This document shows, in pieces, positions 26,486-35,899 of a stretch of DNA of 64,000 nucleotides; the first letter of the stretch is position 1; each line of letters starts with the position of its first letter. Position numbers and translations under genes: made by a program. The DNA is from Pseudomonas serboccidentalis. GTDB taxonomy: Bacteria > Pseudomonadota > Gammaproteobacteria > Pseudomonadales > Pseudomonadaceae. Below the pieces are notes generated by a model that was not told where the DNA came from, did no database searches, and saw only the letters and a program-made list of their open reading frames with translations. The stretch spans positions 4,169,019 to 4,233,018 of the forward strand of contig NZ_CP101655.1 in NCBI RefSeq assembly GCF_028830055.1, given 5' to 3'.

Positions 26486-29410
26486 TCAGGCGAGCAACTG
26501 CGCCCAATTGATCGGGGCACTTTCACCCAAAGTGAAACCTTTGCCGGTCAGGGCCAGGTTGGCGTTATAGGCCGGGTCCTGTGCAAAGGCCGCGCTCCAT
26601 TTTTCACGCAATGCCGCCAATGCTTCAGGGGCTTGCGGCAGCTCGCCGGTGTGCAATACCTGCACCAGCGGCGTCCACACGGTGAGGTAACCGACCTGAC
26701 CGGCCTTCAGACACAGATCAACATCACTGAAGCCATCGGCGAAGGTCACTTCGTCCAGGCCACCGAGCGCGTCGAACAGCTCTTTACGCACCATCAGGCA
26801 CACCTTCGACACGGCCGAATAGTTCTGCTCGACCGACAGGCGCTGCATGTAGCCCTCGGCAGCATGTTTCTCACCGATGAAGGCTGAAGCCACCCCATCG
26901 TTGAATCCAAGAATCAAACCTGCCTGGGAGATCTTGCCGTCGCGGTCCACCAGTTTGGCACCGACGATGCCGACTTCGGGACGCTGGGCATGATTGAGCA
27001 ACGACTCGATCCAGTTCGGGTTGACCACCTCACTGTCGGTCGCCAGCAACACCAGATATTCGCCCTGCGCCTGCTGGCTGGCCGCGTTGTACAACGCCAC
27101 TTGATCAAGCGGACGATCAGCATGCAGCACCCGCACTTTGGCATTGTGCAGGGTTCCCAGCCAGTCGTTGACCTCGGCCAACTGGTTCGGGTTGGCCGCA
27201 ATCAACACTTCATAGCGGGTGTAACGTGTTCTGAGCAGCACGCCATCCAGGCAACGTTGCAATGCGCCAAGATCGTCGCCAGCGGGCACGATCACCGACA
27301 CCAGCGGCCGCTCGATATGGCGATAGTCGATCTGCCAGGTGCCAGGCAGCGTCGAGGTGACTTGAGCCTTGTAACCGCGATTGCCCAGGTGACGCAGCAG
27401 CGCCTGACGCTCATGAGCATTTTCTGCCAGCACGGGTGCCCGGGTGATCAGCAGCGGCTCGTCGAGATGAGCCAGACCGTCGAGGCCACCCTGTTCAATG
27501 ATGCGCAGCAACACATCGAGTTCCAGCGCCTTGCTGAAATCTGCCTGGTAACCACCAAGACCGGTCAGCACTTCGCGACGGATCAACCAGTGCCGCGCCA
27601 TCAATGACGGAACGCTTTGCAGCAGATCCAGATTGAAGCCCGGACGGAACATATCCACCAGCGCACCGTTTTCCTGGCGCAGGATTTCATCCGTGGCCAC
27701 CGCCCTTACACCAGGCGCCGCCATCAGTTCCAGGCTGGCACGCAGCAGGCCGGCAGCGGTGAACTCGTCACCCGCCTCAGCCAGCAGCAGCCAGTCGCAA
27801 GTCGACTGATTGACGCTCTGGTTGAGCTTGTCGACGAAATTGCTTTGGGTCACTCGCACAAAGTGCAGGGTATTTTGCGCAGTGGTTGCGGCCGGCGGTT
27901 CACCCGTGGTGAAGACCACAACCTTGAAGGCTTTGCTGTGACCTTCGAGCAAGCTGTCCAGAGTGACCTGCAACTTGTCGATGTCGTTGTCCAGATCGAG
28001 CAGGAAAATCCCGAACTGCGGACCACCGGCATTATCGGCCAGGTAACGGGCAATCGTCTCGGCCTGCTCGGCATCCGGCGCGCGCGCAGCGAGCCACTGG
28101 AGCAGGCGGCCGGTCAACATCTTGTCGAATGTCGGCTGATACCCTTCCAGCAATACCGCGTCCAGACGAGCCACCCACTCACGCAATTTCGGCGCGTCGT
28201 CTTCTTCGTCCAACGGTTGCAATTGCGCGATCAGCCGCTTGATCACCGCGCGATTGAACACGTTGCTGTCATGCGCTTGCCACAGGCGGTCGAGCACACT
28301 TTCCGGGGTGTCGTTGTTGCGCGCCAGCATCAGGCTCTGCTGGCGAGCCCAGATACCTTCCAGCTCCTTGAGCTGAACGCGCCCGGCAGGCATCGCGTGC
28401 AACAAAAACTCGAATTGAGTCAGCTGATCGAAAAACACCTGGTTGTAGAAAGGCATTTCAACGTATTGCTTCGGACCGAACCGGCGCTGCGGGCCGGTCT
28501 CGATATCGATCCATGTCGATTCGAAGATCAGCTCGGCGGTGAGTGCGCGATTGGTCAGCAGGCTGTCGGCCAGCGAAGCAAAACTTTTCAGAACAAACTG
28601 TTTGCCCTGCTGTGGATCCTGATGCTGGATCTGGGTCGGCAACCCGGCGAGGAATTCGGCAAAGGCTTCGCGACCGGCCACGCTCTTGGCATCCATATAG
28701 GCCAGAGAGTGATAGATCTCGGTGTTGTGATCGGACTGCACGTAGTTGATTTCGCGCACGACATACGGAATCGGCAGAATCCGCGCCTTGCCCCGGGCCA
28801 GCATGTAATAGGTGTGACCGACTTCCTGCCACTGGAAGATTGTGTCCTGCGGCATCGCGTCGTACCAGTCGCGCAAGATCGCCGTACGCTGCACGGCATA
28901 GAACGGCGGCAGGTACTGATGCATGTAATCGAGCAGACGATCTTCAGCCTGGTCGGCCGAGTAGTCCTCGCAGACTTTCTTGTCACGTCGGTAGTAATTG
29001 ACGCTGTTGGCCAACGCCAGATACATCAGGCTGTAGCCATGGCACAGGCTGTAATCGGGGTTGGCCTCCATGAATGCCACAGCTTCATGCAGGGCTTCAT
29101 GCACAAGGAAGTCATCGTCGGCGGCGAACACCATGTAAGGCGTCTGCAACTGCTCGACACCGTAGGCCAGCTTGGCGCGAATGCCCCAGTAGCCGAACTG
29201 TGGCAAGTGCTGATAATCCACGTGGGTGAATTCGGCAGGGATGCCCGCCAGCGCCACCGCCGACGAGTCCAGCACCAGAATCCTGCACGGCAGGCTGCTG
29301 TAGAAGCGAATGGCTCTACGCAGAAATGCCGGACGTTCGTGAGAGATCAGCACAACAGTCAACTGTTCGTTGAGTGCCAGACCGGTTCCAGAAGTGTTCT
29401 TGCCTTGCAT
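26486..29410 (-). CDS. Large two-part glycosyltransferase (974 residues)
   Basis: The protein has an N-terminal glycosyltransferase region of the type found in multi-domain sugar transferases (LTVVLISHERPAFLRRAIRFY, then VFAADDDFLVHEA as a DxD-like site, about residues 15-370). A C-terminal GT-A/GT2 module (about 690-930) starts at RPLVSVIVPAGDD and includes LLNHAQRPEVGIVGAKL. That second module is paralogous to the middle of the 1197-residue enzyme at 36608. ATG 29410 is chosen because GGGGA precedes it; the longer frame would overlap the upstream gene. It may extend the flagellin glycan; acceptor and donor are unknown. Confidence 0.86.
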   Translation of the reverse strand: MQGKNTSGTGLALNEQLTVVLISHERPAFLRRAIRFYSSLPCRILVLDSSAVALAGIPAEFTHVDYQHLPQFGYWGIRAKLAYGVEQLQTPYMVFAADDDFLVHEALHEAVAFMEANPDYSLCHGYSLMYLALANSVNYYRRDKKVCEDYSADQAEDRLLDYMHQYLPPFYAVQRTAILRDWYDAMPQDTIFQWQEVGHTYYMLARGKARILPIPYVVREINYVQSDHNTEIYHSLAYMDAKSVAGREAFAEFLAGLPTQIQHQDPQQGKQFVLKSFASLADSLLTNRALTAELIFESTWIDIETGPQRRFGPKQYVEMPFYNQVFFDQLTQFEFLLHAMPAGRVQLKELEGIWARQQSLMLARNNDTPESVLDRLWQAHDSNVFNRAVIKRLIAQLQPLDEEDDAPKLREWVARLDAVLLEGYQPTFDKMLTGRLLQWLAARAPDAEQAETIARYLADNAGGPQFGIFLLDLDNDIDKLQVTLDSLLEGHSKAFKVVVFTTGEPPAATTAQNTLHFVRVTQSNFVDKLNQSVNQSTCDWLLLAEAGDEFTAAGLLRASLELMAAPGVRAVATDEILRQENGALVDMFRPGFNLDLLQSVPSLMARHWLIRREVLTGLGGYQADFSKALELDVLLRIIEQGGLDGLAHLDEPLLITRAPVLAENAHERQALLRHLGNRGYKAQVTSTLPGTWQIDYRHIERPLVSVIVPAGDDLGALQRCLDGVLLRTRYTRYEVLIAANPNQLAEVNDWLGTLHNAKVRVLHADRPLDQVALYNAASQQAQGEYLVLLATDSEVVNPNWIESLLNHAQRPEVGIVGAKLVDRDGKISQAGLILGFNDGVASAFIGEKHAAEGYMQRLSVEQNYSAVSKVCLMVRKELFDALGGLDEVTFADGFSDVDLCLKAGQVGYLTVWTPLVQVLHTGELPQAPEALAALREKWSAAFAQDPAYNANLALTGKGFTLGESAPINWAQLLA

Positions 29411-29459
29411 ATATTCCCCACACGCGGCGAGTCGCCGAAAACTCATCGTTGTTTGTCGA

Positions 29460-30188
29460 TTAGCGCACGCGACGCAGATAGCCATCCGGCGCGACAGTGA
29501 TCAGCAATTTGCTGTGAATCGCCTGATCGATTTCGAAATCGCGGTTTTCTTCCAGGTAAGCCCATACCGCGGTTTTCGGGTTGTCACCCTTGCCCCACGG
29601 ACGATCCGGGAAAGCATCGGCGGGCATGTCTTCGACCACGGTGTCCATGACCACGCAGTAGCTGCCCACCGACACCAGCGGTGCATACAGGCGCAGTTCT
29701 TCGAGGACGTGCTCGTGGGTATGGTTGGAGTCCAGCACCACCAGCACTTTCTTGCCCTGCACACGCTCGCGCACCTGGTCGACGATGGCGGTGTCGATGC
29801 TCGAACCCTGGATCATGCTGATGCGTTTGAACATCGGGTGCGCTTCGATGGCTTCGCGGTTGTGCTGGCGGATATCGATGTCGACGCCCAGGACTTCGCC
29901 ATGGCCGATCAGCTCCAGGATCGAGGCGTAGAACACCAGCGAACCGCCGTGGGCGATGCCGGTCTCGACGATCACGTCCGGACGCAGGTTCCAGATGATT
30001 TCCTGCATCGCAACCATGTCCTGCGGGAACTGAATGATCGGCCGGCCCATCCAGCTGAAGTTGTAGGTGTACTTGTGTCTGGCCGTGGTGCCGACCCAGT
30101 CCAGGGACTCGGCCTGCAGTGCCTTGTCTTGCTGCAGGCCTTCGATGTTGGCTTTCACTTCTTCGCGAAACTGCTCATGCGGATTCAT
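29460..30188 (-). CDS. CmcI-family (cephalosporin hydroxylase-like) methyltransferase
   Basis: This 242-residue protein has the CmcI/rhamnosyl O-methyltransferase fold: VIVETGIAHGGSLVFYASILE for SAM binding, GVDIDIRQHN, and LVVLDSNHTHEHVLEEL. Despite the family name, members of this group in sugar loci act as O-methyltransferases. A likely role is O-methylation of the CDP-derived deoxysugar, comparable to the methoxy group on viosamine of P. syringae flagellin; the position is not known. It is 29 bp downstream of the acyltransferase gene. Confidence 0.83.
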   Translation of the reverse strand: MNPHEQFREEVKANIEGLQQDKALQAESLDWVGTTARHKYTYNFSWMGRPIIQFPQDMVAMQEIIWNLRPDVIVETGIAHGGSLVFYASILELIGHGEVLGVDIDIRQHNREAIEAHPMFKRISMIQGSSIDTAIVDQVRERVQGKKVLVVLDSNHTHEHVLEELRLYAPLVSVGSYCVVMDTVVEDMPADAFPDRPWGKGDNPKTAVWAYLEENRDFEIDQAIHSKLLITVAPDGYLRRVR

Positions 30189-30217
30189 TGCAACTCTCCA
30201 AAAATTCGGGAAACGGC

Positions 30218-30883
30218 TTACTTGAACACCCTGGCGTCCGGGTAAGGCACTGCGTTGGTCTTGATGATCCTGGCGGGATTACCCACCACGACCGAAAAAT
30301 CCGGAACATCCTTGGTCACTACGGCACCGGCACCGATGGTTACCCAGCGACCGATGCGCAGGCGCGGCAGGATCGTGGCATTGGTCCCGATAAAGGTCCC
30401 GTCACCGATTTCCACGCAACCTGCGATACACACGCCCGGCGCCATGAACACCGAGTGACCGATCCGCCCTTCATGCCCCACGACACTGCCGGCGCTGATG
30501 CTGGTGTTGTCGCCCAAGGTCACTTCGGCCTGCATCAGCACGCCTTCCTGCAGATAACTGCCCTGCCCCATGCGGATCATGCTCAGGTCAATACCCGGAT
30601 GAACGAACTGACCGAGGCGCGCACCGGCATCGACCAACTGACAGGTAGTTTCGTAGCGTAACCGGGTACTGCCGGTGATCAGATTGACGAAGCGCACGTC
30701 CTCGCCATTGAGTTCACCGACACGTTCGCAACCACCGAGCACCGGCACCCCGTAAAATAGCGTGCCGTGCTTGCGCGGGTCGTTGTCCAGAAAGGCGAAT
30801 TCGATGTTCGGCGTGCTGCGCTTGACGGCGTGCAGCATGCGCACCGCTTCCGGGTTGGCGGCTCCCAGCAGATACATCTTCAC
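30218..30883 (-). CDS. NeuD/PglD-type sugar N- or O-acyltransferase
   Basis: This 221-residue protein has an N-terminal Rossmann-like pocket (MKMYLLGAANPEAVRMLHAV) and a left-handed beta-helix of hexapeptide repeats (GDNTSISAGSVVGHEGRIG, IGDGTFIGTNATI). PglD/VioB-type enzymes of this family acylate the 4-amino group of 4-amino-4,6-dideoxy sugars. It overlaps the aminotransferase gene by 4 bp, which argues that it acylates that enzyme's product. The acyl donor could be acetyl-CoA or the product of the FabH-like enzyme. Confidence 0.86.
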   Translation of the reverse strand: MKMYLLGAANPEAVRMLHAVKRSTPNIEFAFLDNDPRKHGTLFYGVPVLGGCERVGELNGEDVRFVNLITGSTRLRYETTCQLVDAGARLGQFVHPGIDLSMIRMGQGSYLQEGVLMQAEVTLGDNTSISAGSVVGHEGRIGHSVFMAPGVCIAGCVEIGDGTFIGTNATILPRLRIGRWVTIGAGAVVTKDVPDFSVVVGNPARIIKTNAVPYPDARVFK

Positions 30884-32001
30884 AGTGCGTGCCTGCGAGC
30901 CAGTAGATCCAGCACCACTTGCACCACTCGCTGCTGGTCGGCGTCGGTCATGTCGTGATAGCTGGGCAGGTTGAAGGCACGCTCTGGCAACGCAAACGCC
31001 AGCGGCGTGTCGACCACGTATTGGCTGAACATCGGCAGCGACGACAACGGCCAGAAAAACACCCGGGCGTCGATGTCGGCGGCCTGGAACGCGGCGATCA
31101 TTTGTTCGCGGTGGATGCCGGCGTCGGCATCGAACACCACGGTCGGCATCCAGTAACCATTGCGGCCATGCGCCGGTTCCGGGTTCAGCGACACGCCAGG
31201 CACACCCTCGAGCGCTCGCGCGTAGTTGGCAAAAATCGCGCGTTTACGTTCGATCAACTCGTCGATTCGCTCGACCTGAGCGCAGCCGACCGCCGCCTGC
31301 AGGTTGCTCATCTTGTATTTGAAACCGACAAACTCCGGCCAGAACTGCTTGGTGCAACCGGCCACACGACCATGGTTGGACAGGGTCAGGACCCGCTCAT
31401 ACAAAGCCTTGTCGGAGGTGACGAACATGCCGCCCTCGCCGGTGGTCATGGTCTTGGTGCCATGAAACGAAAAGGCGCCGAAAGCCCCCAGCGAACCCGC
31501 AGCCTTGCCGCGCCATTGCGAGCCGATGGCCTCTGCCGCGTCCTCGATCACCGGGATGCCGAACTCGCGACCGATGGCGAGCAGCGCGTCCATGTCACAC
31601 AGGTTGCCGTACAGGTGCACCGCGAGAATCGCCTTGGTGCGCGGGGTAATCGCGTTTCTGACACGTTGCGGATCCAGGCACCAGCTGTCGGCCAGCACGT
31701 CGACAAACACCGGCGTGGCGCCCAGGTAAGTGATCGGCGCCGCCGAGGCAATCCAGTTGGTGTTGGCCAGGATCACTTCATCGCCGGCGCCAACGCCCAG
31801 CGCCGCCATGCCCATGTGCAGCGCACCGGTGCAGCTGGAGGTGGCGATGGCGTAGGTTGCACCCAGATGCTCGGCAAAGCCGTGCTCGAAACGCGTCAGG
31901 TATTCGTAGCAACGTGCGCCCCAACCGTTCTGCACGGCGTCCAGGGCATATTGCGCTTCGAGTTCGCCAACGCTGGGTTTGGTGTAATGAATTCTGCTCA
32001 T
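30880..32001 (-). CDS. DegT/DnrJ/EryC1-family sugar aminotransferase (4-aminotransferase type)
   Basis: This 373-residue PLP enzyme has Lys183 in SFHGTKTMTTGEGG and the cofactor Asp in VIEDAAEAIGSQW. It resembles perosamine and viosamine synthases, which aminate a 4-keto-6-deoxyhexose. The substrate available from the neighbours is a CDP-4-keto-6-deoxyhexose. ATG 32001 overlaps the stop of the methyltransferase gene by 4 bp and is preferred over a start 31 codons upstream. It is distinct from pseC. Confidence 0.88.
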   Translation of the reverse strand: MSRIHYTKPSVGELEAQYALDAVQNGWGARCYEYLTRFEHGFAEHLGATYAIATSSCTGALHMGMAALGVGAGDEVILANTNWIASAAPITYLGATPVFVDVLADSWCLDPQRVRNAITPRTKAILAVHLYGNLCDMDALLAIGREFGIPVIEDAAEAIGSQWRGKAAGSLGAFGAFSFHGTKTMTTGEGGMFVTSDKALYERVLTLSNHGRVAGCTKQFWPEFVGFKYKMSNLQAAVGCAQVERIDELIERKRAIFANYARALEGVPGVSLNPEPAHGRNGYWMPTVVFDADAGIHREQMIAAFQAADIDARVFFWPLSSLPMFSQYVVDTPLAFALPERAFNLPSYHDMTDADQQRVVQVVLDLLARRHAL

Positions 32002-33224
32002 TGGATGCTCAACTCCGGAACGGCGACGACAAAGCGTGCGCCCCATGCCTTGGCCGAAGACAGCTGCTGCGTCACTTCGCTCAACAGATTCCACGGCAAG
32101 ACCAGAATGTAGTCAGGCTGCTCCTGGGCAATACGCTCAGGTGCAACGATCGGGACGCGACTACCCGGCAGGAACTTGCCCTGCTTGTGCGGGTTGGCAT
32201 CGGCCACCCACGCCAGCAAATCGGGTTTGACCCCGGCGTAGTTGAGCAAGGTATTGCCCTTGGCTGCCGCGCCGTAGCCGACCACACGCTTGCCGTCGGC
32301 CTTGGCCTGCAACAGGAAGCGCAGCAGTTCGTGCTTGATGCGTTCGGCCGCCGGCGCCAGGGTCGCGTAGTACTCGGGCGTTTTCACCCCGGCATCCAGT
32401 TCGGCCTGCAGCTGTTGCTGCACCGCTGGTTGCACCGCACGACGCTGGCCGTCTTTACGTTGCACGAATACCCGCAGCGAACCGCCGTGGGTGCTCAATT
32501 GGCTGACGTCGAACACTTCCAGGCCATTGCGCTCGCACAGGGCCTGCACGGCGGTCAGCGACAGGTACGAATAGTGTTCGTGATACAGGGTGTCGAACTG
32601 CGCGCCGGCCATCAGCGTCAGCAGTTGCGGAAATTCGAAGGTAGCGACACCGGTCGGCTTGAGCAGCGTGGCGAAACCGCCGAGGAAGTCGTTGATGTCG
32701 GGCACATGCGCGAGCACGTTGTTGGCGGCCATCAGGTCGGCGCCCCAGCCTTCGCTGTGCAGCTGCGCAGCGCTGTCGCGACCGAAAAACACTTCACGAA
32801 TCTGCAGGCCTTTTTCTCGCGCCGCTTGCGCGGTGCTGCGGGTCGGCTCGACGCCCAGGCACGGGATGCCGCGAGCGGCGACGTACTGCAACAGGTAACC
32901 GTCGTTGGCGGCGACTTCGACCACACGGCTGTCGGCGTTCAAGCCAAAGCGCTCGACCATCTCGGCGACATAGCGCTCCGCGTGGGCCAGCCAGGTACTG
33001 GAGAACGAACTGAAGTAGGCGTACTCGGCGTCGAACAGGCTGTCGGCGCGGGTGTAATCCTCGGTCTGCACCAGCCAGCATTGCTGACACACGGCGACCT
33101 TCAACGGCACCCATTGCTCGGCCTGTTCCAGGCGATCGGCGTGCACGTAGGCGTTGGACGGTGGCGAGGTGCCGAGGTCGATCAGCGGCAGGCTCAGCGG
33201 TGCGGCGCACCCACGGCAGTTCAT
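31998..33224 (-). CDS. Sugar C-methyltransferase (TylCIII/NovU-like)
   Basis: This 408-residue three-part protein has an N-terminal zinc-binding domain (CRGC at residues 3-6, CQQC at 46-49), a SAM-binding domain (VVEVAANDGYLLQYV, about residue 101) and a C-terminal domain typical of Methyltransf_13/Methyltransf_14 proteins (VVGYGAAAKGNTLLN). These enzymes add a methyl carbon branch, usually at C3 of a nucleotide-linked 4-keto-6-deoxyhexose. With rfbG and the epimerase beside it, a 3-C-methyl sugar is predicted. It overlaps both neighbours by 4 bp. Confidence 0.88.
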   Translation of the reverse strand: MNCRGCAAPLSLPLIDLGTSPPSNAYVHADRLEQAEQWVPLKVAVCQQCWLVQTEDYTRADSLFDAEYAYFSSFSSTWLAHAERYVAEMVERFGLNADSRVVEVAANDGYLLQYVAARGIPCLGVEPTRSTAQAAREKGLQIREVFFGRDSAAQLHSEGWGADLMAANNVLAHVPDINDFLGGFATLLKPTGVATFEFPQLLTLMAGAQFDTLYHEHYSYLSLTAVQALCERNGLEVFDVSQLSTHGGSLRVFVQRKDGQRRAVQPAVQQQLQAELDAGVKTPEYYATLAPAAERIKHELLRFLLQAKADGKRVVGYGAAAKGNTLLNYAGVKPDLLAWVADANPHKQGKFLPGSRVPIVAPERIAQEQPDYILVLPWNLLSEVTQQLSSAKAWGARFVVAVPELSIQ

Positions 33225-33781
33225 AGACGCACTCCAGCAAAGTGTTGATCGAGCACGGGATGGCTGGAATCACGCGCTGACAAATTATTGACAGGCAACG
33301 GCCAGGCAATCGCCAACCGTGGATCGTTCACCGACAAGCCGCTCTCGTGCTCCGGCGCGTAATCGGCGCTGTGCAGGTAAAGCAGTTCGGCGTCGTCGGT
33401 CAGGGTCTGGAAGCCGTGGGCGAACCCGGCGGGAATCAATAGACTGCGACCATCGCCAGCCTTGAGGTGCTCGGCGTGCCAGTGCAGAAAGGTCTCGGAG
33501 TCAGGACGCAGATCCACCGCCACATCCCACACTTCACCGCGCAGGCAGGTGATCAGCTTGGCTTCCGGCGCGTTGGCGTTCTGATAATGCAAACCGCGCA
33601 CACTGCCCTTCTCGCGGGTGCAGGAATGGTTGATCTGACGGATGTGAAATTCGTTGCCGAACGCACTCAGACTGCCTTCGCAGAACAGCCGGGCGAAGTG
33701 CCCGCGCTGGTCTTCGAAACGCTTGTGCTGGACGCTGAACAATCCGGTCAGCGGCAACTGTTTCAAGGAAAACTCGCTCAC
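33221..33781 (-). CDS. rfbC: dTDP-4-dehydrorhamnose 3,5-epimerase-like protein (RmlC family)
   Basis: This 186-residue cupin-fold epimerase shows the RmlC signature KGSVRGLHYQ and the GFAHGFQTL strand. In CDP-sugar clusters with rfbF/rfbG it epimerises CDP-4-keto-6-deoxyglucose at C3 and/or C5. The start is GTG 33781, which overlaps the rfbG stop; the longer frame runs inside rfbG and is not plausible. Whether it acts at one or both carbons cannot be told. Confidence 0.87.
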   Translation of the reverse strand: MSEFSLKQLPLTGLFSVQHKRFEDQRGHFARLFCEGSLSAFGNEFHIRQINHSCTREKGSVRGLHYQNANAPEAKLITCLRGEVWDVAVDLRPDSETFLHWHAEHLKAGDGRSLLIPAGFAHGFQTLTDDAELLYLHSADYAPEHESGLSVNDPRLAIAWPLPVNNLSARDSSHPVLDQHFAGVRL

Positions 33782-34860
33782 AGCGCGCCTCGGTACAGGT
33801 TCAGTTGGCCGAGGGTCACGGCGCGCATGTCGTCGCCGTTCTGCCACGCCAGGTGCCAGTCGAGGGTCTGAGTCAGGCATTGCTGCAAAGTCCAGCGCGG
33901 CTGCCAGCCAAGGACTTGGCGGGCGCGGCTGCTGTCCAGACGCAACAGGCCGGCCTCGTGCAGTTCGCTTTTTTCGATGCGCAGACCGCGTGCCTGTGGC
34001 CAGCGATTGGCGAGCAGTTCGACCACTTCGCCGACGCTGCACATGTCCGCCTCGCCCGGGCCGAAGTTCCACGCCCCGGCGTATTCAGGGCCTTGTTCAT
34101 AGAGGCCGGCAGCCAGTTGCAGGTAACCGGCCAGCGGCTCCAGCGCGTGCTGCCACGGACGCACGGCTTGCGGGTAACGCAGGGTCACCGGCTCGTCGGC
34201 AGTCCAGGCCCTGAGCACGTCGGGAATCAGGCGCTCCGGGGCGAAGTCGCCGCCACCCAGCACGTTGCCGGCGCGCGCGGTGGCCAGGGCCAAACCGTGC
34301 TCGGCGTACTTGTCAGCCGGGAAGAATGACGCCGCATAAGACTGTGCCAACAATTCGCAACAGGCCTTGCTGCTGCTGTAAGGATCGTGGCCGCCGAGGG
34401 CTTCGTCTTCGCGGTACGGCCACAGCCATTCCTTGTTGGCGTAAACCTTGTCGGTGGTCACCAGCACGCAGGCGCGCACGCCACCGACCTGACGAATCGC
34501 TTCAAGCAGGTTCAGCGTGCCCATGACGTTGCTGGAGTAAGTGCCCAGCGGATCGCGATAACCTTCGCGCACCAGCGGCTGGGCGGCCAGGTGCAGAACG
34601 ATCTCCGGCTCGGTGTCAGCGATGATCTCCAGCAGCGCGCCGAGATCACGCAGATCACCGCGTTGGTCGTTGATGCCTTCGTGAACCCGCGCCAGCTCAT
34701 ACAGGCTCGGTTCGGTCGACGGATCAAGGGCAAAACCACTGACTTGCGCACCGAGGCTTTGCAGCCACAGGGTCAGCCAACTGCCTTTGAAACCGGTGTG
34801 ACCGGTGACCAGTACACGCTTGCCGCGCCAGAAATCCGCACTCAGTCCCATTGCTTCCAT
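33778..34860 (-). CDS. rfbG: CDP-glucose 4,6-dehydratase RfbG
   Basis: This SDR converts CDP-glucose to CDP-4-keto-6-deoxyglucose. The NAD motif [16 protein letters not shown] is in the first 35 residues and the catalytic Tyr-x3-Lys lies in [14 protein letters not shown] 34860 is chosen because GGGGAGG lies 4 nt before it (360 residues). It overlaps the 3' end of rfbF by 19 bp. Confidence 0.93.
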   Translation of the reverse strand: MEAMGLSADFWRGKRVLVTGHTGFKGSWLTLWLQSLGAQVSGFALDPSTEPSLYELARVHEGINDQRGDLRDLGALLEIIADTEPEIVLHLAAQPLVREGYRDPLGTYSSNVMGTLNLLEAIRQVGGVRACVLVTTDKVYANKEWLWPYREDEALGGHDPYSSSKACCELLAQSYAASFFPADKYAEHGLALATARAGNVLGGGDFAPERLIPDVLRAWTADEPVTLRYPQAVRPWQHALEPLAGYLQLAAGLYEQGPEYAGAWNFGPGEADMCSVGEVVELLANRWPQARGLRIEKSELHEAGLLRLDSSRARQVLGWQPRWTLQQCLTQTLDWHLAWQNGDDMRAVTLGQLNLYRGAL

Positions 34861-35615
34861 GGGGCCTCCCCGCTCTGCCACAGTGCTTCGAGGTGGTTCT
34901 TGTCGCGCAGGGTGTCCATTGGCTGCCAGAAACCGTCGTGCTGAAACGCCATCAGCTCACCGCGGGCGGCCAGACCGTCAAGCGGCCCTGACTCCCACGA
35001 CGTCGAATCGCCTTCGATCAGCGGCAGGACCTTGGGCGACAGCACGAAGAAACCGCCATTGATCCAGCCACCGTCACCACGCGGCTTCTCGGTGAACCCC
35101 AGTACTCGATCACCTTCGCGATCCAGTGCACCGTAGCGTCCCGGCGGTTGTACGGCGGTGACGGTGGCGAGTTTGCCGTGGGTCAGGTGGAAGTCGACCA
35201 GCGCGCTGATGTTCAAATCGGAAACGCCGTCGCCGTAGGTGAAGCAGAAGGCTTCTTCATCCTCCAGATAGCGCGCGGCGCGCCCCAGGCGGCCACCGGT
35301 CATGGTCTCTTCGCCGGTGTCGATCAGCGTCACACGCCATGGCTCGCTGTAGTTCTGGTGTACGTCCATGCGGTTTTCACGCATGTCGAAGGTCACGTCG
35401 GAGGTATGCAGGAAGTAGTTGGCGAAGAAGTCCTTGATCGCGTACCCCTTGTAGCCCAGGCAAATCACGAAGTCGTGAATCCCGTGGGCGGAGTACTGCT
35501 TCATGATGTGCCAGAGAATTGGCTTGCCGCCAATCTCGATCATCGGCTTGGGCTTGAGGTGCGACTCTTCACTGATGCGCGTGCCCAGACCACCCGCCAA
35601 AATAACTGCCTTCAT
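34842..35615 (-). CDS. rfbF: Glucose-1-phosphate cytidylyltransferase RfbF
   Basis: This 257-residue enzyme makes CDP-glucose from glucose-1-phosphate and CTP. It has the nucleotidyl-transfer signature [33 protein letters not shown]. It is the first gene of the 15-kb sugar operon running down to pseI. A sigma-54 promoter lies about 135 bp upstream, suggesting flagellar timing of sugar production. Confidence 0.95.
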   Translation of the reverse strand: MKAVILAGGLGTRISEESHLKPKPMIEIGGKPILWHIMKQYSAHGIHDFVICLGYKGYAIKDFFANYFLHTSDVTFDMRENRMDVHQNYSEPWRVTLIDTGEETMTGGRLGRAARYLEDEEAFCFTYGDGVSDLNISALVDFHLTHGKLATVTAVQPPGRYGALDREGDRVLGFTEKPRGDGGWINGGFFVLSPKVLPLIEGDSTSWESGPLDGLAARGELMAFQHDGFWQPMDTLRDKNHLEALWQSGEAPWKQWD

Positions 35616-35750
35616 CCTCTCCCCTCTCGTTCGTCACAGGGCTGCGCGTCGCTTTCTTGCGCGCCGCGGCCTTCTGGCTAAACCTTTCTGCCGATTCGGG
35701 CGCAGGGGCAATGGCCGCGAGCGCTCGTTTTATGGCGATTTGAGGGGGAC

Positions 35751-35768
35751 TTGCAGGAAACGCGCCAG
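35751..35768 (-). promoter_or_regulatory. Probable sigma-54 promoter of the flagellin-glycan sugar operon
   Basis: The minus strand reads CTGGCGCGTTTCCTGCAA, with GG and GC spaced by 10 nt and only two departures from the core consensus (TGGCGCG for TGGCACG, CTGC for TTGC). It points at rfbF and predicts a leader of about 125 nt. The rest of 35616-35795 shows nothing else of note. Confidence 0.62.
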
Positions 35769-35794
35769 CTCGCAGAGCCAATCGGCGGGCGCAG

Positions 35795-35836
35795 AAAAAA
35801 GGGGCTGATCCGGCTCATGCAAACCGGATCAGCCCC
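35795..35836 (-). terminator. Terminator of the RTX gene
   Basis: On the minus strand a 13-bp perfect stem (GGGGCTGATCCGG and its complement, 10-nt loop) is followed by six T. It lies 64 bp after the RTX stop codon and separates that gene from rfbF. Confidence 0.9.
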
Positions 35837-35899
35837 TCCCCGAACGTCAAACGAACGCCTTCACGTTTCTTGCAGGCGCAAAGGTGCCTTATTCAACGA

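Noticed and set aside
28936-29485. ATG 29485 as start of the 974-residue glycosyltransferase
   Set aside because: It would overlap the stop of the CmcI-like gene by 26 bp and lacks a ribosome site, whereas ATG 29410 has GGGGA just upstream.
27617-29500. 627-codon plus-strand frame opposite the 974-residue glycosyltransferase
   Set aside because: Shadow frame with no recognisable domain; the minus frame has consistent glycosyltransferase motifs.
33782-34072. 97-residue N-terminal extension of the RmlC-like protein
   Set aside because: The extension lies within rfbG in another frame; the GTG at 33781 gives the usual family length.
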